A program made the position numbers and the translations under genes. From Solen grandis (Eukaryota; Mollusca; Bivalvia; Adapedonta; Solenidae): DNA of 64,000 bases. Shown here piece by piece: positions 10,568-19,609 of the stretch. The DNA lies in assembly GCA_021229015.1 (NCBI GenBank), contig CM037780.1, positions 61,995,323 through 62,059,322 of the forward strand. Direction: 5' to 3'. The notes under the pieces are model-generated. The model ran no database searches, was not told the DNA's origin, and saw only the letters and a program-made list of their open reading frames with translations. Each line of letters begins with the position of its first letter. The first letter of the stretch is position 1.

Positions 10568-11222
10568 CCACAAAACGAAAACTTATTTTAAAACCTGGAG
10601 GTGGAGGTTTCCTTGGGGGCACCACCATTCGTACCCTGCTTCGATGGAACGGGACCAAAGCTGTGAGAAAATTTGGTTCAGTAGCAAGAAAACAACCACC
10701 CAAACGAAAGTCACCAGCCAGGAAACGGTCACGACAACAACCACGAAAACAGCCAACCAAACGCAAGTCACAAGTAAGGAAACAAGGAAGAAGCAGGCAT
10801 TGCAACATGACCGATTTGTCACTGTAAGAAGAAAACGCTCTGTATCAACTGGAACACCAAAAGTGTCCCTCATGGTAATTCGACGTGATGTTACACCAGT
10901 GACATCACCCAAAGCATCACCACTTGTGACCCAATTCTCTCCACTGACCTCATCTACTCCCCGTTCTAACAGAAGTTCGATGAGGTCTGGGTTGGCTACA
11001 CCACAAGGATCAGTGAAGGTTTCTTCAAACACTACAGTTCGACGACAATTGTTTGACCTTTCCAATTCTTCAAGTTGGCGTTCATCATCATTATCATCAA
11101 CATCATCGTCAAGATTTTTACCAATCCCAAGTCTCCATTCCCCTTTACCTACTGCCGTCACTGCGATGAGAAATTCAGGACCAATGAGTAGTGCTGGCAA
11201 TATCGCTTTACAAGCCCTTTAA
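10568..11222 (+). pseudogene. Basic, Ser/Thr-rich core-like protein, frameshifted
   Basis: Two frames join into one likely gene. The first (to 10827) has a Gly-rich block (GGGGFLGGTTIR) followed by Lys/Arg/Pro/Gln repeats (RKQPPKRKSPARKRS) like protamine or adenovirus core proteins. The second (~10795 to TAA 11222) is Ser/Thr/Pro/Arg-rich (SVSTGTPKVSLM, SSLSSTSSSRF). A frameshift lies near 10790-10800. No ATG is found in the first frame after the preceding stop, so the start is lost or unclear. DNA condensation in the virion is an inference from composition. Confidence 0.5.
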
Positions 11223-11267
11223 CAGTGGTATAAAAAAAGACCAAACGTTTTATCATCATTTGTCATC

Positions 11268-11654
11268 ATGAAGCGCAAACAACCATTCGTTCGCAAACAT
11301 GGCAAAATGTTGCTTGCTTTGACAGAAGCCTCGCCCAAATTTCGAAAGAAGATTATTCAAGAAGCACCAAAAGAATTGGTAGATTGTATTGCTGAATGTT
11401 GTCACATTTTGAAAGGCAATGTACCACTGTCAGATGCCCAGAAGCGTCGATTGCATTCTAAGAGACAACAGCTCCGACAGTTAGCCACCAAGAAAGTATC
11501 AGTTCGAAAAAAGAAAATCATTCTCAATCAGAAAGGTGGTTTTCTACCCCTGTTGGCACTTGCACCACTCTTAGCCAAAACAATTATACCTCTTGCTGGT
11601 GAATCATTCGGAAAATATGAAGAAGATGGCCTATGTTCCGGTTCGGTTGTTTGA
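11268..11654 (+). CDS. Conserved Polinton protein, basic with hydrophobic C-terminus
   Basis: An intact 128-residue frame with ATG at 11268, following a TATA-like GTATAAAAAAAG at 11229. Basic N-terminus, a conserved middle (LVDCIAECCHILKGNVPLS), a Lys/Arg cluster (KKVSVRKKKIIL) and a hydrophobic tail GGFLPLLALAPLLAKTIIPL. Proteins of this plan occur repeatedly in Polintons of cnidarians and molluscs and resemble adenovirus pX-like core peptides. The match is from memory of the family pattern, so the virion role is inferred. Confidence 0.7.
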   Translation: MKRKQPFVRKHGKMLLALTEASPKFRKKIIQEAPKELVDCIAECCHILKGNVPLSDAQKRRLHSKRQQLRQLATKKVSVRKKKIILNQKGGFLPLLALAPLLAKTIIPLAGESFGKYEEDGLCSGSVV

Positions 11655-12341
11655 AGAGATGAATCGATGGAAGAAGGAACAACGACCTCGGTTACCCCCA
11701 TTCCCCCAAGTGAGTCAGACTTCATCATTACAGAAAGAAATGAATCAAGTTCTTGACGACAATCGTCTGAGTCAGAAAAAGCACAACATTTTGGAGAAGT
11801 ATTACATCACTTTCAAGTGTCACACAAAAAAGCACTCAAACCCTCCAGGTCACACATGGCTGAGAAAACAACGAGTACAGTGACTGAAAAGAAAGAGGAA
11901 ACACCGATGACCTTGAAAGATGAAATTCTAGACAGTGTTCCTACGACCATACGGCGAAAAACTACTCCCTTGTTAAACATGCTGAAAGACCATCCTCACT
12001 TAAGTTGGGATGAACATGGCCTGTTAGAATATGATGGAAAACCCGTTGAAGGTTCAAATATTATTGATCTGGTCAATGATGTACTTCGACAGCGGAAAGG
12101 GTCAAATCCACGAGGATGGAAGCAATTTTCTAGAGGACTGAGAGAGGTCAACATCCCACAAGAAGTCATGGGCAACAATCGTCGATGGAATTTCATACAA
12201 AAACCAGATGATGATGAAGAAGAGGAGGAGGATGAATTTTATGATAGTTTTTCCTACGCACCTACATCAAAGAAACGAAGACCTATTAAAAAGGAAGAAC
12301 CCGAGGAGATATTAGACCATTCGATTTGGGACGCCTACTAA
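11626..12341 (+). pseudogene. Conserved Polinton protein of unknown function (PY-like)
   Basis: Starts at ATG 11626 (or 11617) inside the end of the preceding gene. The first frame (AYVPVRLFEEMNRW) runs to 11883. After a frameshift near 11820-11880 the second frame continues to TAA 12339-12341. The conserved core is around 11990-12190 (LEYDGKPVEGSNIIDLVND, then NPRGWKQF). A Glu/Asp run and a basic KKRRPIKK segment follow. This core recurs in Polintons of several invertebrate phyla, and its function is unknown to me. Confidence 0.7.
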
Positions 12342-12343
12342 AA

Positions 12344-13422
12344 ATGACACGTTGCTTCGTCACCTGTACTATAATATTGATAATCCTTCGAGTTTTGGAG
12401 GAATTCATGGACTCTACAAGGCAGCGAAAAACAGATGAAATCTATCACCCTAGAGGATGTACGAGACTGGTTGAGAAATCAAAGAACCTACACGATGCAT
12501 AAAACAATACGACGAAAATTTCGACGTCGACAGACTGTGGTATGAGGTATCGATCATCAATGGCAAGCTGATCTCGCAGATATGCAACGTATGTACATAG
12601 AGAATTCACCATATCGCTACTTTCTATGTGTCATCGGTGTGTTTTCAAAATATGCTTGGGTACTACCAATCATTGACAAAACTGGAAAGACCCTCATCCA
12701 AGCCTTTCAGTCTATTCTAAAAGAAGGCCGAAAACCACTCTCAAACAGACAAAGGCCGAGAATATTTGAACAAAGAATTTCAGAAGTTTCTAGACAAGCA
12801 TGACATTCATTTCTTCACGTCTGAAAACTCAGAAACTAAAACGAGTATTGTTGAACGTTTTCAACGTACGCTAAAATCAAGAATGTGGAAATATTTTACT
12901 CATCACAAGACCCGTCACTATGTGGATGCACTGCAACTACTGGTACATGGCTACAATCATCGTTTTCATCGAAGCATCTGACGTACCCCTGCATCTGTGT
13001 CTAGAGAAAATGAGCATGAAGTCACAAAGACATTGTATGGCAACCATCAAAAGAAAAATAAGAAATCAACTGATTTGAAAGTAGTTGATATAGTGCGCAT
13101 CAATAAAACCAAGCAAACATTTGGCAAAGGCTATCCACCCAACTGGACAGTGGAATTGTTCAAAGTGGTTCGCATCAACAGAACACATCCATTGACCGTA
13201 AAACTTGAAGACTTGGCTGGAGAATCTATCGCCGGATCCTTCTACAGGGATGAAATTCAACATATATAAGATGATGAGCTATACGAAGTGGAATCAGTTC
13301 TTGATCGGCGTACAAGGCGTGTAGGCGGTAAAACTTTTCAAGAAGAAACCTTTCAAGAAGTGAAAGTGAAGTGGCTTGGATATCATAAAAAGTTTAACAT
13401 TGGATTCCAAAATCGCATGTAG
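12344..13422 (+). pseudogene. Retrovirus-type integrase (rve) with chromodomain, broken
   Basis: Inserts the element and makes the 6-bp duplication. The order is an N-terminal region (LRHLYYNIDNPSSFGG), then the DDE core with the first Asp in QADLADMQ (~12563), the second Asp in TDKGREY (~12748) exactly where the frame shifts, and the Glu in TSIVERFQR (~12850). An SH3-like region (VDIVRINKTKQTFGKGY) comes next. After an in-frame TAA at 13267-13269 a chromodomain follows (VESVLDRRTRRVGG, VKWLGY) to TAG 13420-13422. Other stops lie near 12433, 12543 and 12979. No start codon survives. Family assignment is firm; activity is excluded. Confidence 0.93.
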
Positions 13423-13439
13423 TATAAAGTATAAACGTC

Positions 13440-13688
13440 ATGAACACCATGTCTCAGTCCGATACCAGCAGTGTTCAGGTAGACAACAGTATACAGACAG
13501 GAATAAGTGAGGTACCTAACGACAAAATCACTTTCTTGACACAGATTGTGATAATCTTTATCATCGTAATCGTGTCATTAGTGAACCTGTGTCTCAACAG
13601 TCCAGATCGTGAACTTTGGTTGCTGCTGATGAGTACTTCTATCGGATGCATTCTTCCAAACCCAAGGTTAAAATTTAAGAAACCATGA
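13440..13688 (+). CDS. Small conserved membrane protein
   Basis: Intact 82 residues, ATG at 13440, preceded by TATAAA-like sequence at 13424-13433. Polar N-terminus of about 30 residues, a strong membrane helix (FLTQIVIIFIIVIVSLVNL), then a second hydrophobic segment (LWLLLMSTSIGCILPNP). The same plan with the LPNP ending is recurrent in animal Polintons. Function unknown. The stop overlaps the ATG of the next gene (13685). Confidence 0.75.
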   Translation: MNTMSQSDTSSVQVDNSIQTGISEVPNDKITFLTQIVIIFIIVIVSLVNLCLNSPDRELWLLLMSTSIGCILPNPRLKFKKP

Positions 13689-14508
13689 ACTCTTTCTACA
13701 TCACTTTCATCAGTGATAGTTCGATGACATTGTACCCAAACAACACAAAATGTTGTTTTAGAACCAAGCTGGCAAAAACCATTGATGTCGACAAACAAAA
13801 TTGGGAAGTGGCTCTCGTGGAAATGATCGTTCCCACACAAGTCAGAAACATCGAAGAGGATGAAGGAAAATTCTACGTTGTGACTAAAGATCCAGAACTG
13901 GCTGCAGCCTTTTCACAAGTGACAAACGGGTGTGAATTAGAAGGCAAAAATGGGTAATACCCCTTTGCATTCCTGCAGGCATCTATGCGTCACCACAACA
14001 TCTCACTGACGAAATGGACAAGGTTATTAAACAAGCCACTAAAACAATTTTAACTCAAAGAAACTTCACATTTGGACTTGATTTTTCCGGCTTGTCAAAA
14101 CGTGTAAAGTTTACCGGGAATAGTGGATCAAAGATCGGTTTGGAACTTCATGCAGCCCTACTTACGAAACTTAGAGGAGAGGGAAGTACTGAGATGTTTC
14201 CGAACAAAGACAACAACAGATTCAAGTACGGTGTGGACCTCTTCACGAAGATGAACCATCTGTATATACCGATCTGGCAGAAAACATTTTGATAGGGGAT
14301 GTCGAAGCACCCATTTTACGCGTTGTGCTATTTGACGCAAAAACAAAAGCAGGGTCTAATCCACACATGCACTTTGAATTTCTAAATCTTCACTACATAC
14401 CTGTCAGCAGATTTCAACGAGATCAGTATCAATATAACCGGCGACACAGGGGATTCAGTTCATTTCACTCACGGGAAGTCGATCGTGAAGCTTCATTTTA
14501 AAAGAAAG
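13685..14508 (+). pseudogene. Penton-like minor capsid protein, broken
   Basis: ATG at 13685 overlaps the previous stop by four bases. The N-terminus FYITFISDSSMTLYPNNT followed by WEVALVEMIVP fits the minor capsid (penton) protein of Polintons, a single jelly-roll at the capsid vertices. It is spread over three frames: to 13957, then ~13990-14292, then ~14250-14440, with a last segment ending HGKSIVKLHF near 14500 in a further phase. At least three indels and one stop are needed. Assignment rests on the N- and C-terminal patterns and the position before the major capsid gene. Confidence 0.75.
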
Positions 14509-14513
14509 ACACG

Positions 14514-14851
14514 ATGATTCCAGTTTACCGTGGTCAACCTCGACAAGTCGGATATGGTTTGGGCTCCATGTTCAAGAAAATGGCTAGCAACATCTTACCC
14601 ATGGGGAAACCAATCGTAAACTCAGGACTACAGACTCTGAAAAAAGAGGGCCTTAAACACGGTATAGGTATATTCTGTCAGGCCAAAATGTAAAGACAGT
14701 GATCAAGAAACGGGGTAAAGCATTGTTGAAAGATGTGGGTCGGAAAACTCTGAGAAGTATAAAGACTCGAGCATTCAAACGTCGACATCATGCTGCTTCC
14801 AGCACATCAAAAAAAAAAAAAAATCTCATCACGACCGTTAGATATTTTTGA
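14514..14851 (+). pseudogene. Basic core/pVI-like protein, frameshifted
   Basis: ATG at 14514. The N-terminus MIPVYRGQPRQVGYGLGSMF, with the GYGLGS motif and a following amphipathic helix (FKKMASNILPMGKPIV), is typical of Polinton proteins compared with adenovirus pVI/pX. The first frame stops at 14693. After a frameshift near 14680 another frame reads a strongly basic tail (VIKKRGKALLKDVGRKTLR, then poly-Lys from a poly-A run) to TGA 14849-14851. It lies directly before the major capsid gene. Confidence 0.65.
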
Positions 14852-14860
14852 TTAAACAAC

Positions 14861-16151
14861 ATGATGCAACACGGCTCTTGTCAGTGTATCAAAACTGAAC
14901 TCGATGTGACACATGTCCCAACTACCATGACAGCAATGCAAGATGCACAGTGGACAGAACATTATCCTGTGTCAGCACTGAGCAAATCATCTCCCATTGA
15001 ATTTGTAATTCCTGCTCAATCAGAAAAGTGGACTGATGTCAACCAGAGCTTCTTGTACCTGAAAGTCAAAGTAGTCAAACCTGATGACACTAATCTGGCT
15101 GCCGATGGAGAAACATCCACAGTAAATAATCTCTTTCACAGCTTGTTTAGCAGTATTGATGTGTACCCGAACAACAAACTGATCACCAATAATGCTGACA
15201 CGTATGCGCACCTTGCCTACATTGAGAATTTGCTGTCTTATTCTACGGACAATAAATCAACACAGCTCTACGCTACGGAAATGTGGAGTCCTGACACGGC
15301 GGGTCATATGCAAGAACATACAGTTGCGGGCGATAATGAATGATTTAAGAAAAGAAGAACACGTATCTACCAGAGTCGTGTTCTGGAAATGTGCGGACGT
15401 CTGCATTTAGACCTGTGTTTGCAAGACAAGTACCTCCCCAATGGTGTAGAGATACGACTGCGACTCAACAGAACCCCGGTCAGTTTTTGCCTGTTTGGAG
15501 GCAAAAATCCAGTTAATTCAAGTTGGATTCAATGTTCGGACTGTCGACCTGTTACCCGTAGTGGCAAACAACTTAAACCAGACCATCGCTCAACATGGCA
15601 TGAAGATCCCAATTCGCCGAGCTGAGGTGAAAACCATCACCATTCCTGGAGGTCAGCGATCAAAGAACGAAGATCATTTGTTTCAAGGACAGTTGCCCAA
15701 ACGTATCATTCTGGGCATGGTTAAGAATTCAGACATGAACGGCGATGTGGCAACCAACCCATTTGATTTAGAAACATTTCAACTTGTCTAAGTTAGAAGT
15801 CAGTGTAGACGGAAAGACGACACACAACTTGCCGTTCCAGCCCAACTTTCCCACAGGAGAAATTTTGAGATCATACATGTCCCTGCATCAAGCCACGGGA
15901 TCTCTCGGTTTAAACCGCTCCATGGGTCTGACAATGGACGATTACATGCAGGGGTACACATTGTGGGGCATTGACTTAACGCCAGATCAAGGATCAGAAG
16001 AGGGACAGCTGCATCCTATAAAAACGGGGAACTTGCGAATCGAGCTTCAGTTTCGTCACCTCTTGATCATCCTATCAACGTAATCGTGTATGCCGAATAC
16101 GACAGTCATATAGAGATTAACGGGTTCAGAGAAGTCATCACAGACTATTAA
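14861..16151 (+). pseudogene. Double jelly-roll major capsid protein, broken
   Basis: Forms the capsid hexons. ATG at 14861. The intact first 160 codons include the diagnostic LFHSLFSSIDVYPNNKLITN and YIENLLSY (residues ~92-130). The frame stops at 15343. Later parts continue in other frames (15389-15625, 15495-15791 with KRIILGMVKNSDMNGD, and 15784-16083 with GYTLWGIDLTPDQ). The closing segment reads INVIVYAEYDSHIEING to TAA 16149-16151. At least four indels. Total length (~430 codons) is somewhat below the family norm. Confidence 0.93.
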
Positions 16152-16153
16152 CC

Positions 16154-16497
16154 ATGAGCAAATCCGGAGAACAGCTGGTCAAACAACTGTACGAAGAAAT
16201 CTACAACTTGAACAGGCGACACGATAGTGTAAAGAGTTTGAACCATCATGTGGTGCATGAACTGCAGACACACCTCTTCGATATCGTGAAAGAAAACTGT
16301 TATGGTTGCATTGTTGATCATCCCAGTCAGACCCAACATCCCCTGTGTTTGTTTACCAGCAAAAGTGAGTGGGTCGAGATGTTTCTGAACAGTGCATTAA
16401 AAAACTGGACTTGTATCAATTGATGGAAAGATGGTACGCTGAACTACAAAACATGGATCTCACACGCGCTGAGAAAGCTGATGCTTATCAGATGTAA
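16154..16497 (+). pseudogene. Small Cys/His protein, frameshifted near the end
   Basis: ATG at 16154, two bases after the capsid stop. The first frame (89 codons) has the motif CYGCIVDHPSQTQHPLC, a C-x2-C-x3-H-x5-H-x2-C array that probably binds zinc. It stops at 16423. In another frame the end continues (MERWYAELQNMDLTRAEKA) to TAA 16495-16497, so a single indel near 16400 would explain it. The GC-VDHPSQ-H pattern recurs in Polintons from other invertebrates. Role unknown. Confidence 0.65.
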
Positions 16498-16587
16498 ATA
16501 TAAAGGCCAGTATAGATACGAACAAGATCACACCATTGGAAGATTTTGAGTGCGAATGGGCGGAACGAATTAAAAAAGATTGGGAAA

Positions 16588-17163
16588 ATGGAAACGATTG
16601 AGATGCAGTATATTTTGGATCATTCACCAATTCTAGTTCCCTTGAATGCCATGGTATGTGCTAAAGATTACCTACCACAACGCAGACCAGAGAATGTAAA
16701 AGCTTACATAGTGAATACCCACAATTCGACTCAACCTGGTGAACATTGGGTGGCTGTGTTTTTCAACGATAAATCGACTTACTACTTTGATTCGTATGGA
16801 CAAAAACCACTCCATCGTGACATTCAACGTTTCTTGGAAAGACATGGACCCTACACATGAAATCTCATGAGACTTCAAGGATACAATAAGTTTGTCTGTG
16901 GAGCATATTGTTTGTTTCCTTTGCATTTTCTTGTTCGAGAATGTGATTTAACACGGGTGCATAGAGCTAAATTCCGGACAGAGGATCAACCTCACTTCAA
17001 TTTGAACGATTCCAACGTGGGATGTTGGTTTTACCAGAACTATGCAGAACTGTACAAACGTGCAAGAAGACAAGTGTGTAATCAGCACCAACAAACATGC
17101 ACAGCTAAACATCCACCAAAGTTTGGAGATGGTCGTGCGTGTTTTGAATTACTAATAATTTAG
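16588..17163 (+). pseudogene. Adenain-like cysteine protease (Ulp1 fold), one in-frame stop
   Basis: Would process capsid and core proteins during maturation. The ATG at 16588 is chosen; an upstream TTG (16546) in frame is unlikely. Catalytic residues in family order: His in GEHWVAVFF (~16742), Asp in YYFDSYGQ (~16785), Gln in LQGYNKF (~16873) and Cys in VCGAYCLF (~16898). An in-frame TGA at 16858-16860 separates the His/Asp half from the Gln/Cys half; everything else is in one frame to TAG 17161-17163. All four catalytic positions are kept. Confidence 0.92.
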
Positions 17164-17271
17164 ACCAATTCTACTTTCATTAAAGTGTAGCGTTATGTAC
17201 TTTCTTGTTGTTGATAGTGTTTGCATTGTTCATATTGTTGCATTTGTTTTTTTGCAATGTTCATAGAGTTC

Positions 17272-17277
17272 AATAAA
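17272..17277 (+). terminator. Poly(A) signal after the structural block
   Basis: AATAAA 109 bases past the protease stop. It is the only such signal seen after the structural genes, consistent with normal polyadenylation of the middle block. Confidence 0.55.
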
Positions 17278-17328
17278 ATGCTAAAACTGATTTGATATCT
17301 TGCTGTTTTATTTTTATCTTACACATTA

Positions 17329-17380
17329 ACAATTGTGATATATTCCCTCTCGAATATAGTTGATGGCCCTGAAAAGGGCC
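17329..17380 (-). terminator. Histone-type 3' stem-loop module (minus)
   Basis: On the minus strand: GGCCCT-TTTC-AGGGCC (17380 to 17365), then ATCAAC, TTCGAGAGGGAATA and ACAATTGT (17336 to 17329). It lies 56 bases downstream of the RING gene stop at 17437. The 3' flank is diverged from ACCCA. Confidence 0.65.
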
Positions 17381-17436
17381 GTTTTTGGTTTTTGTGATCC
17401 TGAATGACTCGGAGTCACCCTACTAACTCTGAATAA

Positions 17437-17686
17437 TCAGGTCAAACCATATGCCATAATAGGCTGAACGCACTGTAGGCTCATGTTTAGCAAAACACAG
17501 GCAGGCCAGGCATACACTTCGTAAGGTACCCTACAAAACGGACACTTCTGAAGCCGTGCTTAGCACCTGACGCATACAATGTCCTGACATCGACACTGGT
17601 TTATGTGGTATATATCCTCTTCCCGCTCCTCTAAACACACACCACACTTCACCACAATTTTCTAACCAGAGTTTTTGTTCGGACAT
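17437..17686 (-). pseudogene. RING-finger protein, broken
   Basis: ATG at 17686, downstream of a TATA-like CATATATATG (17732-17723, minus). The opened frame (MSEQKLWLENCGEVW) leaves the domain, but an overlapping frame encodes a RING-type array. It has CGVC, then QCRCQDIVCVRC, one TAA, then KCPFCRVPY, ending at TGA 17439-17437. The C-x2-C ... C-x2-C-P-F-C spacing fits RING or RING-variant E3 ubiquitin ligases, which many large DNA viruses use to remove host proteins. One frameshift and one stop break it. Followed by a histone-type stem-loop. Confidence 0.65.
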
Positions 17687-17941
17687 TGTGATTTCGTCCT
17701 TCTTCTTTAAAAAAACACACACATATATATGAAAAAAGTAGGTCAGTTGGTCAATCCACTCCATGTCAAGGGCAAAGGCAATCCTATCCGACTCAGGTCA
17801 AGGTTAAACTTCGCATTATTTTTCATTGGATGGAAATTACTTTCTCTGATTGGTGTGTGCCAACACTCAATAGAAAGTAGGTCAGTCCGCCTCAAGACTG
17901 TAAAAGCACACTGCATCGTATCATAATCACACTACCCAACC
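17687..17941. promoter_or_regulatory. Divergent promoter, right end
   Basis: Lies between the RING gene (minus) and the Gln-rich gene (plus). It contains three AGGTCA half-sites (17740-17745, 17795-17800, 17879-17884), ATTGG boxes at 17825 and 17849, and a weak TATA (TGTAAAAG, ~17899) 40 bases before the plus ATG. Homologous to 3840-3965 (inverted) and 19055-19190. Confidence 0.65.
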
Positions 17942-18425
17942 ATGGAAAGCTACGTAACTTCTGATCTCGTTAACAACGCCATACAGGCTGCTGATTTGTA
18001 TGAGCTGACGACAGCTGATAACCAAGCAACAGTGTCGTTCACTCCGACTCCGGTGTATCAACTCAGCTACCAACCAACGTATCAACCTCAGCCTCTACCA
18101 CATCAGCAGCAACCAGTACAGCAATAACAACCAATGCAACACCAACCGACAGCGCAGCCAGTAAATAATGTTTGACAATCTATTCTGAGGGAACTTATAG
18201 AAGTGAACAACAACCTCATCAAATTGCAACACAGAATGGAAGAAGTGGAATGCCGTATCAAACTGAAAACAGACAAGCTGGTAGTGCCTATCACTTTCAT
18301 TCCAGAAAAAGCGGAATCATCCAACAAACGTCCGCTTGATGGTGGATCCCACTCTAAGAATGGACTTGAAGCCCATTGTAAAGACATACAAAATAGCAAA
18401 AAGAGTAAGAAGTTCACAAAAAAAC
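17942..18425 (+). pseudogene. Gln/Pro-rich protein with coiled coil, two stops
   Basis: ATG at 17942. The first half is acidic and then Gln/Pro/Tyr-rich (YQPTYQPQPLPHQQQ). After in-frame TAA (18125) and TGA (18173) the same frame continues with a coiled-coil-like helix (ELIEVNNNLIKLQHRMEEV), then a basic segment (KSKKFTKKR) running into the stem-loop at 18426. No stop precedes the hairpin in this frame, though a nearby frame has one, so an indel near 18400 is likely. Not recognised; composition suggests a scaffold or transcription-related role, weakly. Confidence 0.5.
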
Positions 18426-18478
18426 GGCCCTTTTCAGGGCCAACCCAGATGTCTCGAAAGGACATTTTTTACAATTGT
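18426..18478 (+). terminator. Histone-type 3' stem-loop module (plus)
   Basis: GGCCCT-TTTC-AGGGCC (18426-18441), flank AACCCAGA, then TCTCGAAAGGACATT (18452-18466) and ACAATTGT (18471-18478). It is the best match to the histone consensus in the window, including the AAAAC 5' flank. Confidence 0.8.
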
Positions 18479-18507
18479 CAAACCAAGTAATAAAAGTATC
18501 TAACGAA

Positions 18508-18783
18508 ATGAATTCATGTCATTCGTTTTCAAGCTGTGCTATGGAAAAGGCATATATAACTAACATGGACAACGACTGCATATCTGACATGGAAAGAATA
18601 CAGGACCGATACCAACGTACGCTTAAAATAACAACAACACTCAGGAGTATCGTAGCCAAATTGAGTGAATGTTATTGTACTGATCTATACTACGATGATA
18701 TCTTAAATATCAGGGAAGCACATTTCATCACCATAGAACATGTTGAATATCTGCTGAAGAAACTCATAGACAGTCATGAATAA
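18508..18783 (+). CDS. Small helical protein, unknown
   Basis: An open frame of 91 codons from ATG 18508 to TAA 18781-18783. A later ATG (18565) follows a TATA-like CATATATAAC too closely to be served by it. The body is helical and charged (MERIQDRYQRTLKITTTL, HFITIEHVEYLLKKLIDS) with a Cys pair ECYC. No family recognised. The stop lies 22 bases before a diverged histone-type stem-loop. This gene lacks the AGGTCA promoter block of its neighbours. Confidence 0.5.
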   Translation: MNSCHSFSSCAMEKAYITNMDNDCISDMERIQDRYQRTLKITTTLRSIVAKLSECYCTDLYYDDILNIREAHFITIEHVEYLLKKLIDSHE

Positions 18784-18804
18784 CCACTACTCTGTGAAAA
18801 AAAA

Positions 18805-18858
18805 GGCCCTTATCTGGGCCAACCCAAATGTTTCGAAAGAGAATATACCTCAATTGTC
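18805..18858 (+). terminator. Histone-type 3' stem-loop module, diverged (plus)
   Basis: GGCCC-TTATCT-GGGCC (18805-18820), flank AACCCAAAT, then TTTCGAAAGAGAAT and CAATTGTCA (from 18851). A loop change leaves a 5-bp stem. It lies 22 bases after the stop at 18783. Confidence 0.65.
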
Positions 18859-19049
18859 ACCTTTTTTCTTTCAAATTCCCTTCAAAATTATTTTTTCATT
18901 AAAATATGATCCATTGTTTTACAAAAGATACAAAATAAAAAAAGTTTACAAAGGTTATAAAAATGTTACAAAAAAAATAAATAGTCATCACAACTAGAAA
19001 TTCGGCTTGAAATGTTTTAATTTAACAGCAATTCTGATTGATATGTCAA

Positions 19050-19224
19050 TACAAAGTAGGTCAATCCACCTCAGGTCGAGGTTAAACTTCACGTTATTGT
19101 CATTGAATGAAAATAACGTTTCTGGTTGGTGTATGCTAACACTCGCTAGAAAGTAGGTCAATCCGCCTCAAGGCTATAAAAGGGCACCGCATCAAGCATC
19201 CTGTCATATTCTCGCTGCACAACC
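19050..19224 (+). promoter_or_regulatory. Promoter of the rightmost gene
   Basis: AGGTCA at 19058-19063 and 19155-19160, a near-copy CAGGTCG at 19072, and TATAAAA at 19175-19181, 44 bases before the ATG at 19225. The order AGTAGGTCAATCC, then AACACTCGCTAGAAAGTAGG, then TATA repeats that of 17738-17910. Confidence 0.7.
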
Positions 19225-19604
19225 ATGGAAGAAATTCAGCATCTGATTGAATGTATTCAGCGTCTTGATCAAGATCGCGAAATGTTTGTCAACTAATTGA
19301 TGGGGTTGATCGGACAACAACGCATTGAGTGTAGACAACAGCAAGTCCATATTGCACAATACCAACTGCAATTGGAACAAATGGTACATCAGGCGATGTT
19401 GAGACAACAACAACAAGATGTACATGATGCCTATATGCTCATGGAACATCAGGAGATGTTGAGACATCAGCAACAAGATGAGGACCATACGCTCATAGAA
19501 CAACAGGAGATGTTACACGATGTAAGCGATATCATCGAAATTAAGGACGATGAACACGATGTCATCGAAATTTAAGACGATGAGGACAGTGTCACCGAAA
19601 TCTA
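19225..19604 (+). pseudogene. Gln-rich coiled-coil protein with acidic IxI repeats
   Basis: ATG at 19225. One in-frame TAA (19294-19296) interrupts the start; the same frame then continues. The body is Gln-rich coiled coil with an internal repeat (HQAMLRQQQQD, HQEMLRHQQQD, QQEMLHD). The tail holds short hydrophobic-acidic units (SDIIEIKDDE, DVIEI, stop, DDEDSVTEI) to TAA 19602-19604. The tail units resemble SUMO-interacting motifs (hydrophobic core next to acidic residues), which is inference only. The stop is 15 bases before a histone-type stem-loop. Confidence 0.55.
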
Positions 19605-19609
19605 AAGAA

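Noticed and set aside
10583..11200. Minus-strand open frame of 205 codons over the core-like gene
   Set aside because: It is the shadow of a Ser/Thr/Lys-rich plus-strand gene and its composition (runs of Val/Asp) follows from that. No start context or family signal.
13475..13840. Minus-strand open frame of 121 codons
   Set aside because: Antisense to the membrane-protein gene and the start of the minor capsid gene, both recognisable on the plus strand.
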